A stretch of DNA of 64,000 bases, taken from NCBI GenBank assembly GCA_963805525.1, contig CAWDUT010000007.1, forward strand, positions 1,240,001-1,304,000, in the 5' to 3' direction. Shown here piece by piece: positions 50,464-58,685 of the stretch. Under the pieces are notes generated by a model. The model made no database searches and was not told where the DNA came from. It saw only the letters and a list, made by a program, of their open reading frames with translations. Every line of letters starts with the position of its first letter. The first letter of the stretch is position 1. The translations under genes were made by a program, and so were the position numbers. The DNA is from DASQFQ01 sp963805525 (GTDB lineage: Bacteria; Actinomycetota; Thermoleophilia; Solirubrobacterales; Solirubrobacteraceae).

Positions 50464-52740
50464 ATGAGGGGCAGGCGCAGGGTGGGTTTCGTGCTGGCCA
50501 TGGTCGTGTTCGGCACGACACTGGCGGGAGGCGTCGTGGCAGCGACGCAGTCGAGCGACGAGGCGGCGCTGCAGCCGTCGCGCGGAGCGGCGAGCCGCGA
50601 TGTCGAGCGTCGCATCGACAAGCTCATGAAGAAGATGACGCTGCAGGACAAGCTGAACCAGATCCAGTTGATCTCCGACGGCCAGATCAACGAGGACCCG
50701 ACGTGGGCCGACAAGCCGGTGGGCGGCGTCTTCAGCCTCGTCGACCCGGTCAAGATCAACGAGTACCAGCACCGGGCGATGAGCTCGCGCCTGAAGATCC
50801 CGATCCTGTTCGCCTACGACACGATCCACGGCTACCGCACGATCTTCCCGATCCCGCTCGGCGCCGCCAGCGCGTTCGATCCGAACGTCGCCTCGCAGGA
50901 CCACAAGTTCGGCGCGCGCGAGTCGGCCGCGGTCGGTCTCAAGCAGATCTACAGCCCGATGGTCGACGTCTCGCACGAGCCGCGGTGGGGCCGCATCTCC
51001 GAGGCCGGCGGCGAGGACCCGTACCTCAACTCCGTCTACGCGGCCGCGCGCGTGAAGGCCGCCCAGGGCCGCGACTACTCGCAGCCCGACAAGGTCGTCA
51101 CCAGCGTCAAGCACTACGCCGCCTACGGCGCGGCGGAGGGCGGGCGCGACTACAACACGACCGACATGTCGGAGCGGCGGCTGCGCGATCTCTATCTGCC
51201 GCCGTTCAAGGCGGCGATCGACGCGGGCGCGGACACCGCGATGTGCTCGTTCAACTCGATCAACGGCAGCCCCGGCTGCGCGAACCACGAGACCGAGACC
51301 GACATCCTCAAGAAGGAGTGGGGCTTCGACGGCTTCATCGAGAGCGACTACACCGCCGTCGCCGAGCTGATCAACCACGGCGTCGCCGGTGACGGCGAGG
51401 GCGCCGCCGCGGCCGCGCTCAACGCCGGCACCGACTCGGAGATGGTCTCGACGCTGATCCACGACAACGGCCAGAAGCTGGTGTCGCAGGGCCGCATCTC
51501 GATGTCGCGGGTCAACGACGCCGTGCGCCGGATCCTGCGCGTCAAGTTCCGCGCCGGGCTGTTCGAGCACCCCTACGTCGACCCGGCGAAGGCCGACGCC
51601 GCCCAGCTGCGGCCCGACGCCGTGGCCGCCGCCCGCAAGGCGTCCGGCCGCTCGATGGTGCTGCTCAAGAACGAGGGCAGGCTGCCGTTCAGCAAGAGCA
51701 AGTCGACCGCGGTCATCGGCCCGCTCGGCGACGACCAGCACGACATGCTCGGCCCGTGGTGGGGCCGGGGCGAGGACAAGGACGTGGTGACCGTCTTCCA
51801 GGGCCTCAAGAAGCAGAACCCGAACACGACGTTCACCGCCGGATGCACGCTCAAGAACACCGAGCCGCCGGCCAACACGCCGTCCGACGTCTGCGGTGAC
51901 GACTCCGGCTTCGCCGCCGCGGTCGCCGCCTCCAAGGGCGCCGACCAGGTCGTGCTGGCGCTCGGCGAGACGCGCGAGCAGAGCGGCGAGGCCGCCTCGC
52001 GCAGCGAGCTCGACCTGCCCGGCAAGCAGGAGGAGCTGGTCGCGCAGATCAAGGCCGCCAACCCCGGCAAGCCGATCGTGGTCGTGCTGTTCAACGGCCG
52101 CCCGCTCACGCTCGGCAGCGTGGTGGATGACGCGCCGTCGATCCTCGAGGCGTGGTTCCCCGGCGTCCAGGCCGGCAACGCGGTCGCCGACGTGGTGTTC
52201 GGCGACGTCAACCCCGGCGGCAAGCTGCCGGTCTCGTTCCCGCGCAGCGTCGGCCAGGTGCCGATCTACTACAACCACGAGAACACGGGTCGCCCGTGCG
52301 ACGCGACGTCGAAGTACAACTCGCGCTACCGCGACATCAACAGCTGCGACCCGCAGTACGTGTTCGGTTACGGGCTCAGCTACAGCAAGTTCGAGATCAC
52401 GAACCTGCGCCTGAGCTCGGCGCGCGTGTCACGCAACGGGAGCGTGCGGGCCACCGTCGACGTGCAGAACGTCAGCGGGCCCAAGGGCGACGAGGTCGTC
52501 CAGCTCTACATCCACGACCCGGTGGCGAGCCTCGCCCAGCCGGTGCGGAGGCTGCGCGGCTTCGAGCGCGTGACGCTCGCACCCGGTCAGAAGAAGTCCG
52601 TCACGTTCACGCTCGACAAGAGCGACTGGAGCTTCTCCGACAACCGCGGGAGGCAGGTCAACGAGCCCGGTCAGATCGACGTCTACGCGGGCGACAGCTC
52701 GAAGGCGGAGCTGAGCAAGTCGTTCCAGGTCAGGGGCTGA
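50464..52740 (+). CDS. Glycoside hydrolase family 3 beta-glucosidase-like protein
   Basis: A 758-residue GH3 enzyme. It has a signal-anchor at the start (residues 8-27), the GH3 N-terminal barrel (LMKKMTLQDKLNQIQLI; SPMVDVSHEPRWGRISEAGG; VTSVKHYAAYGA), the nucleophile Asp in FDGFIESDYTAVAELI near residue 298, a second alpha/beta domain (VIGPLGDD; VVLFNGRPLTLGSVVDDAPS), and a fibronectin-like C-terminus (GDEVVQLYIHDPVASLAQPV). It removes terminal beta-linked glucose or related sugars outside the cell. Length is normal. Its stop overlaps the methyltransferase end. Confidence 0.92.
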   Translation: MRGRRRVGFVLAMVVFGTTLAGGVVAATQSSDEAALQPSRGAASRDVERRIDKLMKKMTLQDKLNQIQLISDGQINEDPTWADKPVGGVFSLVDPVKINEYQHRAMSSRLKIPILFAYDTIHGYRTIFPIPLGAASAFDPNVASQDHKFGARESAAVGLKQIYSPMVDVSHEPRWGRISEAGGEDPYLNSVYAAARVKAAQGRDYSQPDKVVTSVKHYAAYGAAEGGRDYNTTDMSERRLRDLYLPPFKAAIDAGADTAMCSFNSINGSPGCANHETETDILKKEWGFDGFIESDYTAVAELINHGVAGDGEGAAAAALNAGTDSEMVSTLIHDNGQKLVSQGRISMSRVNDAVRRILRVKFRAGLFEHPYVDPAKADAAQLRPDAVAAARKASGRSMVLLKNEGRLPFSKSKSTAVIGPLGDDQHDMLGPWWGRGEDKDVVTVFQGLKKQNPNTTFTAGCTLKNTEPPANTPSDVCGDDSGFAAAVAASKGADQVVLALGETREQSGEAASRSELDLPGKQEELVAQIKAANPGKPIVVVLFNGRPLTLGSVVDDAPSILEAWFPGVQAGNAVADVVFGDVNPGGKLPVSFPRSVGQVPIYYNHENTGRPCDATSKYNSRYRDINSCDPQYVFGYGLSYSKFEITNLRLSSARVSRNGSVRATVDVQNVSGPKGDEVVQLYIHDPVASLAQPVRRLRGFERVTLAPGQKKSVTFTLDKSDWSFSDNRGRQVNEPGQIDVYAGDSSKAELSKSFQVRG

Positions 52741-53494
52741 CCGCGACCGCCACGAGCCGAGTGTCCACGCCGAACGGCGACCCGTCGAGGTCGCCGTAGG
52801 CGCGGGCATCCGTGAACCCGGCGCGGCCGAGCATCGCCACGAGCTCGGTCGCGCTGTAGACACGGACGGAGAACGTGCGTGACTCGCGGCCGCCGGCGCC
52901 GTCGATCAAGGTCTGCGTGGTCTGCGCGACGCCGGCGGCGGCGTCGAACGTGCGCTGCTCGAGCAGGAGCCGGCCCTCGCCGAGCAGCCGCCAGTCCTGC
53001 TCGGCGAACCCGCGCACGAGCCGGTCGCGGTGCAGCAGCTCGACGACCAGCCTCGAACCTGGCCGCAGCACGCGGCGGATCTCGGCCAGCACGCGTGTGT
53101 CCTCCTCGTCGCCGAGGTAGCCGAGCGAGCTGAACAGGTTCATCGCGGCGTCGAAGCTCGCGTCGGCGAACGGCAGCTCGCGGTAGTCGGCGGCCACCCA
53201 CTTCGGCCAGCGCTCGCCGCCGGCGCGGCGGCGCGCCTCGTCGAGCAGCGCGGTCGAGCGGTCGACGCCGGTCACGCGGTAGCCGGCGCGCGCGAGCGGC
53301 ACGGCATGGCGCCCGAACCCGCACGGCACGTCGAGCAGCTCGCCGCCCTCGGGGCAGGCGGCCAGCCGCGCCGCCGCGACTGCCTGCGCCTCGGCCTCGC
53401 CCTCGCGCTCGTCGGCCGCGTAGGCGCGCAGGTAGAAGTCGCTGAAGAACGCGTCCCAGGTCTCGGGGGAGCTCGGGCCCGCCCGTCCCGCCAT
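52730..53494 (-). CDS. SAM-dependent methyltransferase
   Basis: A 254-residue class I methyltransferase. Motif I is LLDVPCGFGRHAVPLARAGY near residues 53-72, motif II the Asp in VTGVDRSTALLDEA, and post-motif DAAMNLFSSLGYLGDEED follows. The substrate is probably a small molecule, as no RNA- or protein-binding extension is seen. The ATG at 53494 directly follows the BNR propeller stop, so it is in an operon with that protein and the ThiS-like one. Its end overlaps the GH3 stop on the other strand. Confidence 0.88.
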   Translation of the reverse strand: MAGRAGPSSPETWDAFFSDFYLRAYAADEREGEAEAQAVAAARLAACPEGGELLDVPCGFGRHAVPLARAGYRVTGVDRSTALLDEARRRAGGERWPKWVAADYRELPFADASFDAAMNLFSSLGYLGDEEDTRVLAEIRRVLRPGSRLVVELLHRDRLVRGFAEQDWRLLGEGRLLLEQRTFDAAAGVAQTTQTLIDGAGGRESRTFSVRVYSATELVAMLGRAGFTDARAYGDLDGSPFGVDTRLVAVAVSP

Positions 53495-54559
53495 CTAGGT
53501 CACCGCGACCGAGAAGACCGGCGGCAGGTCGCGCGCGACCTCCTGCCAGCTGGCGCCGGCATCGCCGGAGCCGAACACCGAGCCCGAGGTGGCGCCGAAG
53601 TACAGCTGGAGCGCGTCGCCCTCCCCCGCGCGCTCGAACGCCTCGCGCAGGATCGTCAGGTACGCGTGGGGCTGCGGCAGCCCGTCGCCGCGCGGCGTCC
53701 AGCTCTCGCCGGCGTCGCGCGTCTCGTACACGCGCACGCGGCCGTCGGGCGTGACGCGGTCCATGTCGGCGACGAGCGGGATCACGTACGCGCTGTCCGG
53801 GTCGGCGGGGTCGATCGCGAGCGGGAAGCCGAAGTCGGAGGGCAGGCCGGGCGCGATGTCGCTCCAGCTCTCGCCCGCGTCGTCGGAGCGGTAGACGCCG
53901 CCGTGGAACTGCATGAAGATCCGCTCCGGCTTGCGCGGGTGGCGGCGCAGGCGGTGCACGCACAGCCCGATCTCGTCCTCCGGCGTGTCCTCCGGGAGGT
54001 AGCGCGGGCGCAACCCCTCGTTGCCCTTGCGCCAGCTCCGGCCGCCGTCGTCGGTCAGCCACACGCCGGCAGCGGAGATCGCGATCGCGAGCCGGTCGGG
54101 GTCGCCCGGCCACGTCTCGATCGTGTGCAGGCACAGGCCGCCGCCGCCCGGCTGCCACTTCGGCCGCGTGGGGTGCTCCCACAGCGCGCGGTTGAGCTCG
54201 AAGGTCGCGCCGCCGTCGCGGCTCTCGAACAGCACGCCGGGATCACCGCCCGCGTAGATCGTGCCGTCGGCCTCGCCGAGCCGGAGGATCCACAGCTTCT
54301 GCAGCGCCTGCTCGCCGCCCTCGGGCAGCGCGACGCCCTCGGCCTGCTGCCACTCGCCGGCCGGGTCGTCGGTGAAGAAGACCTTTGGGCCGTAGAACGG
54401 GCTCGAGACCGCCGCCAGCAGGCGGCCCGAGCGCGGGTCGCGCAGCGCGTACTCCACCGGCTCGCCCGCGAAGGCGCGCGCGGTCACCTCGTAGCCGGCG
54501 CCGGGCTCGCCCTCGAGCACGAACAGGCCCTTCTTGGTCCCGACCAGCACCTCGGTCAT
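53495..54559 (-). CDS. BNR/sialidase-like beta-propeller protein
   Basis: A 354-residue propeller with at least five BNR Asp-box motifs: SRDGGATF, TDDGGRSW, SDDAGESW, TRDAGESW and SGDAGASW. There is no signal peptide or catalytic arginine triad, so it is not a true sialidase. It starts MTEVLVGTKKGLFVLEG at ATG 54559, overlapping the ThiS-like gene (ATGA). The tight link suggests that the propeller binds or presents the ubiquitin-like carrier. The pathway is unknown. Confidence 0.88.
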   Translation of the reverse strand: MTEVLVGTKKGLFVLEGEPGAGYEVTARAFAGEPVEYALRDPRSGRLLAAVSSPFYGPKVFFTDDPAGEWQQAEGVALPEGGEQALQKLWILRLGEADGTIYAGGDPGVLFESRDGGATFELNRALWEHPTRPKWQPGGGGLCLHTIETWPGDPDRLAIAISAAGVWLTDDGGRSWRKGNEGLRPRYLPEDTPEDEIGLCVHRLRRHPRKPERIFMQFHGGVYRSDDAGESWSDIAPGLPSDFGFPLAIDPADPDSAYVIPLVADMDRVTPDGRVRVYETRDAGESWTPRGDGLPQPHAYLTILREAFERAGEGDALQLYFGATSGSVFGSGDAGASWQEVARDLPPVFSVAVT

Positions 54560-54822
54560 CTGCTGCCTCCTGAGATCGCCGGGAGCACGTCGATGCGGTC
54601 CCCGGCCTCGACCGCCGTCTCCTGCTCCGCCCGCTCGCCGTTGACGAACACGTTGATGTGGCGCCGCATGACGCCCCGCTCGTCGAGGATCCAGCCGTCG
54701 AGCGGCGGGTGCTCGCGCTCCAGCGCGACCAGCGCGGCCCCGACCGTCGCCCCCGTGAGCTCGTGCTCCGCGCGATCGCCGGCGAGCCGCTTGAGGGGCT
54801 CGCGGAGGCACACGCGGGGCAT
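54556..54822 (-). CDS. MoaD/ThiS-like ubiquitin-fold carrier protein
   Basis: An 88-residue beta-grasp protein (ALVALEREHPPLDGWILDER, NVFVNGERAEQETAVEAGDR, IDVLPAISGGSR). Sulphur carriers normally end in Gly-Gly. Here the Gly pair is followed by Ser-Arg, so activation would first need removal of two residues, as known for QbsE, which is trimmed by a JAMM protease. No activating enzyme or protease is in this window. It is co-translated with the BNR propeller by ATGA overlap. Confidence 0.83.
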   Translation of the reverse strand: MPRVCLREPLKRLAGDRAEHELTGATVGAALVALEREHPPLDGWILDERGVMRRHINVFVNGERAEQETAVEAGDRIDVLPAISGGSR

Positions 54823-54867
54823 GCCCGGATCCTAAGCGGCGGTGAGGACCCACCGTCCCGTAGCTTT

Positions 54868-54885
54868 GTACGACGAGCGTCGTAC
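54868..54885. promoter_or_regulatory. 18-bp palindrome GTACGACG/CGTCGTAC
   Basis: GTACGACG (54868-54875) and CGTCGTAC (54878-54885) with AG between them. It overlaps a possible -35 element (TTGTAC at 54866-54871) of the promoter for the small gene at 54929. PadR and TetR proteins bind sites of this kind. No such regulator is encoded next to it. Confidence 0.55.
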
Positions 54886-54893
54886 TTTGCTAC

Positions 54894-54913
54894 TGTACGA
54901 CATTCATCGTACA
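54894..54913. promoter_or_regulatory. 20-bp palindrome TGTACGA/TCGTACA
   Basis: TGTACGA (54894-54900) and TCGTACA (54907-54913) with CATTCA between. It shares the GTACGA half-site with the palindrome 27 bp to its left (centre to centre) and overlaps a possible -10 (TACTGT at 54891-54896). The pair suggests cooperative control. Confidence 0.55.
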
Positions 54914-54928
54914 ACGAAGGACGCGCTC

Positions 54929-55072
54929 ATGACCCGCTCGCGCAGCACCGCCGCCGTCGTCGCCCAGTACATCCTCGAGCTGGCCGAACCCCGCCCCGCC
55001 TCCGGGGCGCGGGAGGGTGCCATAGGGGTCATCCCCAATGGTGCGATCGGGGCCCAGCCGGGATCCTCCTGA
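54929..55072 (+). CDS. Small ORF behind paired palindromes, perhaps a regulator remnant
   Basis: A possible 47-residue protein starting MTRSRSTAAVVAQYILELAE with the ribosome site CGAAGGA before its ATG. The first half is helical and the second half is Ala/Gly/Pro-rich with a short repeat (GAIGVIPNGAIGAQP). It stops 3 bp before the PspC-type gene. It may be the N-terminal piece of a lost PadR-like regulator, since the palindromes need one, or simply a leader peptide. Support is weak. Confidence 0.35.
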   Translation: MTRSRSTAAVVAQYILELAEPRPASGAREGAIGVIPNGAIGAQPGSS

Positions 55073-55074
55073 GC

Positions 55075-55311
55075 ATGAACTCGACCTCCTCCCCCACTCC
55101 CCTCCGCCGCTCGACCGCCGACAAGAAGATCTCCGGCGTGGCCGGCGGTCTCGCCGACCACCTCGGCCTCGACCCCACGCTCGTCCGCGCCGGCTTCGCC
55201 ATCTCGATCCTGTTCAGCGGCGCCGGCCTCGTCGCCTACCTCCTGCTCTTGGCGATCGTCCCGAAGGACGACGCCATGCCCGCGGCGGCCACCCCCGCAG
55301 CCGCCGCGTAG
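55075..55311 (+). CDS. PspC-domain protein
   Basis: A 78-residue protein with the PspC signature LRRSTADKKISGVAGGLADH and LDPTLVRAGFAISILFSGAG, followed by a membrane helix (LVAYLLLLAIVP) and an Ala-rich end. PspC-domain proteins sit in the inner membrane and respond to envelope stress in known systems. The ATG at 55075 comes just after the small ORF. A 13-bp stem hairpin follows at 55320-55351. The paired palindromes upstream suggest induction by a signal. Confidence 0.87.
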   Translation: MNSTSSPTPLRRSTADKKISGVAGGLADHLGLDPTLVRAGFAISILFSGAGLVAYLLLLAIVPKDDAMPAAATPAAAA

Positions 55312-55319
55312 AGGCGTGA

Positions 55320-55351
55320 CCGGAGGCTCCGCGCCCAGGCGGGGCCTCCGG
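55320..55351. terminator. Long hairpin after the PspC gene
   Basis: CCGGAGGCTCCGC (55320-55332) pairs with GCGGGGCCTCCGG (55339-55351) with one G-U pair and a six-base loop GCCCAG. It separates the PspC gene from the convergent gene at 55360 and can serve both. No T-run. Confidence 0.65.
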
Positions 55352-55359
55352 CGTGCCGC

Positions 55360-55845
55360 TCAGATCAGCTCGTGCAGCTCGGCGACGACCGTGTTCGCGC
55401 CGGCGCGGCGTAACTGCTCGGGCGTGGCGAGCCCGCGCGCGACGGCGATCGCGAGGTAGACGCCGTGCTCGCGCGCGCGCTTGATGCCCTCGAGCGACGC
55501 CGCGACCGCGATCGAGCGGTCGGCCCGCACGCCCAGCTCCTCGAACGCTTCGGCGTAGTCGGCCGCGCACACGTCGAAGCGATCCGCGACCCCCGCCAGC
55601 TCGAGCGCGGCCTGGCCGCGCACGCCTCCGTCGATCAGCGCGATCCGCTTGCCCGCCGCGCGCAGGTGGTCGAGCCAGGCGACGCTCGCGGACAGGGGTC
55701 GCACGTCGCCGTAGCCGAGATCGGCCGCGACGGTCTCGAGCTCGAACACCGCGGCGTCGAGGCGATCGAGGTCGATCTTGAGCCGCAGGGTGGCGAGGAC
55801 CGTCTGGACCGGGCGGCCGCTGGGCGAGGCGTCAGCAGCGCTCAT
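55360..55845 (-). CDS. HAD-like phosphatase-fold protein, atypical
   Basis: A 161-residue protein. It resembles part of the beta-phosphoglucomutase/HAD fold: cap-like N-terminus (AVFELETVAADLGYGDVRPL), KRIALIDGGVRGQAALELAG, FDVCAADYAEAFEELGV and RSIAVAASLEGIKRAREHGV, then AGANTVVAELHELI, which is the usual family end. The first catalytic DxDG motif is missing: the matching position reads ELETVAAD. It is more likely a binding protein than a phosphatase. The ATG at 55845 overlaps the small membrane protein gene by ATGA. Confidence 0.68.
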   Translation of the reverse strand: MSAADASPSGRPVQTVLATLRLKIDLDRLDAAVFELETVAADLGYGDVRPLSASVAWLDHLRAAGKRIALIDGGVRGQAALELAGVADRFDVCAADYAEAFEELGVRADRSIAVAASLEGIKRAREHGVYLAIAVARGLATPEQLRRAGANTVVAELHELI

Positions 55846-56081
55846 TTGTCCGTCATGATGTAGATGCCGATCACGATGGCCGCGAGCAGCGCGACCACGC
55901 AGGCGATGGTCAGGACATTGAGGGCCGTGCTGCCACCGCCGTGTCCGCCGGCCTTCGCGTCCTGCGCGCGCAGCGACGAGGTCACCGCGACGCCCGCCAC
56001 GAGCATCACGCCGAGGCCGATCGCCAGGGACGTCCACGCCGCCTGGGCGAGCGCGGCCCAGTCGATCTCCGCGAAGGTCAT
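55842..56081 (-). CDS. Small membrane protein linked to PiT
   Basis: A 79-residue protein with two membrane helices (WTSLAIGLGVMLVAGVAVTS and LTIACVVALLAAIVIGIYIM) and a Gly-rich loop (AKAGGHGGGST). The ATG at 56081 overlaps the PiT stop and its own stop overlaps the HAD-like gene, so all three are translated together. A small integral partner of PiT-type carriers is common in actinobacteria; its role is not defined. Confidence 0.72.
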   Translation of the reverse strand: MTFAEIDWAALAQAAWTSLAIGLGVMLVAGVAVTSSLRAQDAKAGGHGGGSTALNVLTIACVVALLAAIVIGIYIMTDK

Positions 56082-57157
56082 GCCGCCACCGCCTCGGGCT
56101 CGGGCCGGTAGGCGGGCCGGAACGTCGGGTTCTCGGACACGGTGTCGTCCGGGTCGACGGCCTGGCGGCGGTTGGCGAAGAAGAGCAGCACGCAGCCGAT
56201 CACGAGAGTGATGCCGACGACGATCGGGCCGACCGCGCTGTCGTGGCCGAACAGATCGACGATCGCGTAGGCGACCCCCGCGCAGGCGGCGGCGGCCGGC
56301 AGCGTCAGCACCCAGCCGATCACGATCCGCCCGGCGACGCTCCAGTTGACCTGCGCGCCCGGGCGGCCGACGCCCGAGCCGGTCACGGCCCCGGACACGA
56401 CCTGAGTGGTCGAGAGCGGGAAGCCCACGTGCGAGGAGGCGAGGATGACGGTTGCGGCGACGGCCTCCGACCCGAAGCCCTGGGGCGGGCGCACCTCGAC
56501 GACCTTGGTGCCGAGCGTCTTGATGATCCGCCAGCCCCCGGTGTAGGTGCCGAGCGCGATCGCCGTGGCGCACGCGACGACGACCCAGGTCGGCACGTCG
56601 AACGCGGCGCCGCCCTTGATGTTGCCGTTGGCGATCAGCGCCAGCGAGATCACGCCCATCGTCTTCTGGGCGTCGTTGGTGCCGTGCGCGAGCGCGACCA
56701 TCGAGGAGGAGGCGACCTGCGCCCAGCGGAACTCGCGCTCCGCGCGCTCCTCCTGGAAGCGCTTGATCATCGCGTAGACCACGAAGACGCCGAGCGCGGC
56801 GATCGCGCCGGCGATGATCGGGGAGACGAGCGCCGGGACGATGACCTTGGAGACGATCCCGTCGCCCAGCACCGCGTCGGTCCCGGACGCGACGACCGTG
56901 GCGCCGACGACGCCGCCGATCAGCGCATGCGAGGACGAGGACGGCAGCCCGAACCACCAGGTGCCGAGGTTCCAGACGATCGCGCCGACCAAGCCGCCGA
57001 ACACCACGCTCGGCGTGATCACGTCGCCATTGACGATGCCCTCGGCGACGGTCGCCGCCACCTTCAGCGAGATGAAGGCGCCGATGAAGTTGAGGATCGC
57101 CGCGATCGTGACCGCGAGCTTGGGCTTGAGCGCGCCGGTGGCGATGGTGTTCGCCAT
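56078..57157 (-). CDS. pit: PiT-family inorganic phosphate permease
   Basis: A polytopic carrier with PiT repeats. The conserved segments GTWWFGLPSSSSHALIGGVV, VALAHGTNDAQKTMGV and GFPLSTTQVVSGAVTGSGVG are present. The ATG at 57157 gives 359 residues, but the same frame upstream reads ADIIIALVVVTPLGFDFTNG and FHDTANA, the conserved N-terminal PiT repeat, up to 57247 with no ATG, GTG or TTG. An ATC at 57245-57247, or a one-base change converting it, would give the true start. It brings in phosphate with H+ or Na+. It heads an operon with the small membrane protein and HAD-like gene. Confidence 0.85.
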   Translation of the reverse strand: MANTIATGALKPKLAVTIAAILNFIGAFISLKVAATVAEGIVNGDVITPSVVFGGLVGAIVWNLGTWWFGLPSSSSHALIGGVVGATVVASGTDAVLGDGIVSKVIVPALVSPIIAGAIAALGVFVVYAMIKRFQEERAEREFRWAQVASSSMVALAHGTNDAQKTMGVISLALIANGNIKGGAAFDVPTWVVVACATAIALGTYTGGWRIIKTLGTKVVEVRPPQGFGSEAVAATVILASSHVGFPLSTTQVVSGAVTGSGVGRPGAQVNWSVAGRIVIGWVLTLPAAAACAGVAYAIVDLFGHDSAVGPIVVGITLVIGCVLLFFANRRQAVDPDDTVSENPTFRPAYRPEPEAVAA

Positions 57158-57318
57158 GGCGTTCGCGGTGTCGTGAAACCCGTTCGTGAAGTCGAAGCCC
57201 AGTGGCGTGACGACGACCAGGGCGATGATGATGTCTGCGGCATCGATGTGGGGGGCCGCACGCTACGAAGGGGCCCGGGATCCACAACCCCCGGTCAGCG
57301 AGCGTTCACAAGCGAGGA

Positions 57319-58680
57319 TCAGGTGACGCGCTGTGTCGGCTTCGCGGCCGTCTCGCTGCGCCGGAAGCGCCCGGTCGCCGCGCGCGGCGCGCGCTCGACG
57401 GCCGGGTCGTGGGCGACCCGCGTGGCCAGGAAGGCGCCGATGCCGAGCAGCACCGCAAGCGTGAGCAGGCCGCCGTCCGTGGAGCCCGTGGCGTCCTTCA
57501 TCAGGCCCACCAGGTACGGGCCGACGAAGCCGCCGAGGTTGCCGATCGAGTTGATCAGCGCGATCCCTGCCGCGGCGGCGGTGCCGCTCAGCAGCGCCGC
57601 GGGCATCGACCAGAACACGGGGTGCGCGCCGAGCAGGAAGAACAGGCCGACCGCGAGCGCCGCGATGGCGGCGACCGGCGAGACGACGGTCGAGAGCGCG
57701 AACGCGATCGCGCCGAGGGCGAGCGCGACCGCCACGTGCGGCTTGCGCGCGCCGGTGCGGTCGGAGTGGCGCGAGATCAGGATCAGCCCGACGATCGCGA
57801 CCGTGTACGGGATCGCGGTGACGAAGCCCTTGGCAACGTCGTTCAGACCGCCGACCTTGTCGACGATCTCGCCGACCCAGAACGAGATGCCGTAGACGTT
57901 GACGACCATGCAGAAGTAGAGCGCGCCGAACAGGAGCACCCGCTTGTCCTTGAGCGCCTCGCCGACGGTATGCCGCTCGCGCGTGAGCCGCACCTCCTCC
58001 TCGCCCTCGAGCCGCTCGGCCAGCCAGCGCTTCTCGTCGTCCGGCAGCCACTTGGCGTGCTCGGGACCGTCATCCAGCCACAGCAGCACGAACACGCTGG
58101 CGAGGAGCGCGGGGATCGCCTCGATCAGGAACAGCCACTGCCAGTCCTCGAGCCCGCCGACGCCGCCGAACACGGACATGATCCCGCCGGAGATCGGCGC
58201 GCCGATGGCGTAGGAGATCGCGATCGCCGACATGAAGAAGCCGATCGCGCGCGCCCGCTCCCGCGCCGGGAACCAGTACGACAGGTACAGGATCATGCCG
58301 GGGAAGAAGCCGGCCTCGGCGGCGCCGAGCAGGAAGCGCACGAGGTAGAAGCTCGCCGGCCCCTGCACCAGCGCGGTGCACGCCGAGATGATGCCCCACG
58401 TGAACATGATCCGGGCGATCCACTTGCGCGCGCCGAACCTGTGCAGCGCGAGGTTGCTCGGCACCTCGAGGAAGAAGTACGCGATGAAGAAGACGCCCGC
58501 GCCGAAGCCGTAGACCGCGCCGGAGAAGCCGAGGTCGGACTCGAGCTTGTCCTGGGCGAACGTGACGTTCACCCGGTCGAGGTAGGCGATGATGTAGAGG
58601 ATCAGCAGCGCGGGCATCAGCCGTGCGGCGACGCGTTTCATCGTCCGCTGCTGAAGCTCCGATGTCTCCTCCACTGACAT
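57319..58680 (-). CDS. MFS transporter, anion:cation symporter-like (sugar acid type)
   Basis: A 453-residue 12-helix carrier. Loop motif RVNVTFAQDKLESDLGFSGA and VYGFGAGVFFIAYFFLEVPS are usual in the ACS family (glucarate, galactonate, hexuronate, phthalate carriers). The long cytosolic loop after helix 6 (DEKRWLAERLEGEEEVRLTR) matches the family. The ATG at 58680 lies 5 bp after the alcohol dehydrogenase stop, with ACAGG as ribosome site. It is the last gene of an operon with GH9 and the dehydrogenase, so it probably imports the released or oxidised sugar. Confidence 0.9.
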   Translation of the reverse strand: MSVEETSELQQRTMKRVAARLMPALLILYIIAYLDRVNVTFAQDKLESDLGFSGAVYGFGAGVFFIAYFFLEVPSNLALHRFGARKWIARIMFTWGIISACTALVQGPASFYLVRFLLGAAEAGFFPGMILYLSYWFPARERARAIGFFMSAIAISYAIGAPISGGIMSVFGGVGGLEDWQWLFLIEAIPALLASVFVLLWLDDGPEHAKWLPDDEKRWLAERLEGEEEVRLTRERHTVGEALKDKRVLLFGALYFCMVVNVYGISFWVGEIVDKVGGLNDVAKGFVTAIPYTVAIVGLILISRHSDRTGARKPHVAVALALGAIAFALSTVVSPVAAIAALAVGLFFLLGAHPVFWSMPAALLSGTAAAAGIALINSIGNLGGFVGPYLVGLMKDATGSTDGGLLTLAVLLGIGAFLATRVAHDPAVERAPRAATGRFRRSETAAKPTQRVT

Positions 58681-58685
58681 CCTGT

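Noticed and set aside
53495..54559. Sialidase activity for the Asp-box protein
   Set aside because: It has repeated Asp boxes but no signal peptide and no recognisable arginine triad or catalytic Tyr/Glu pair, so only a propeller fold is supported.
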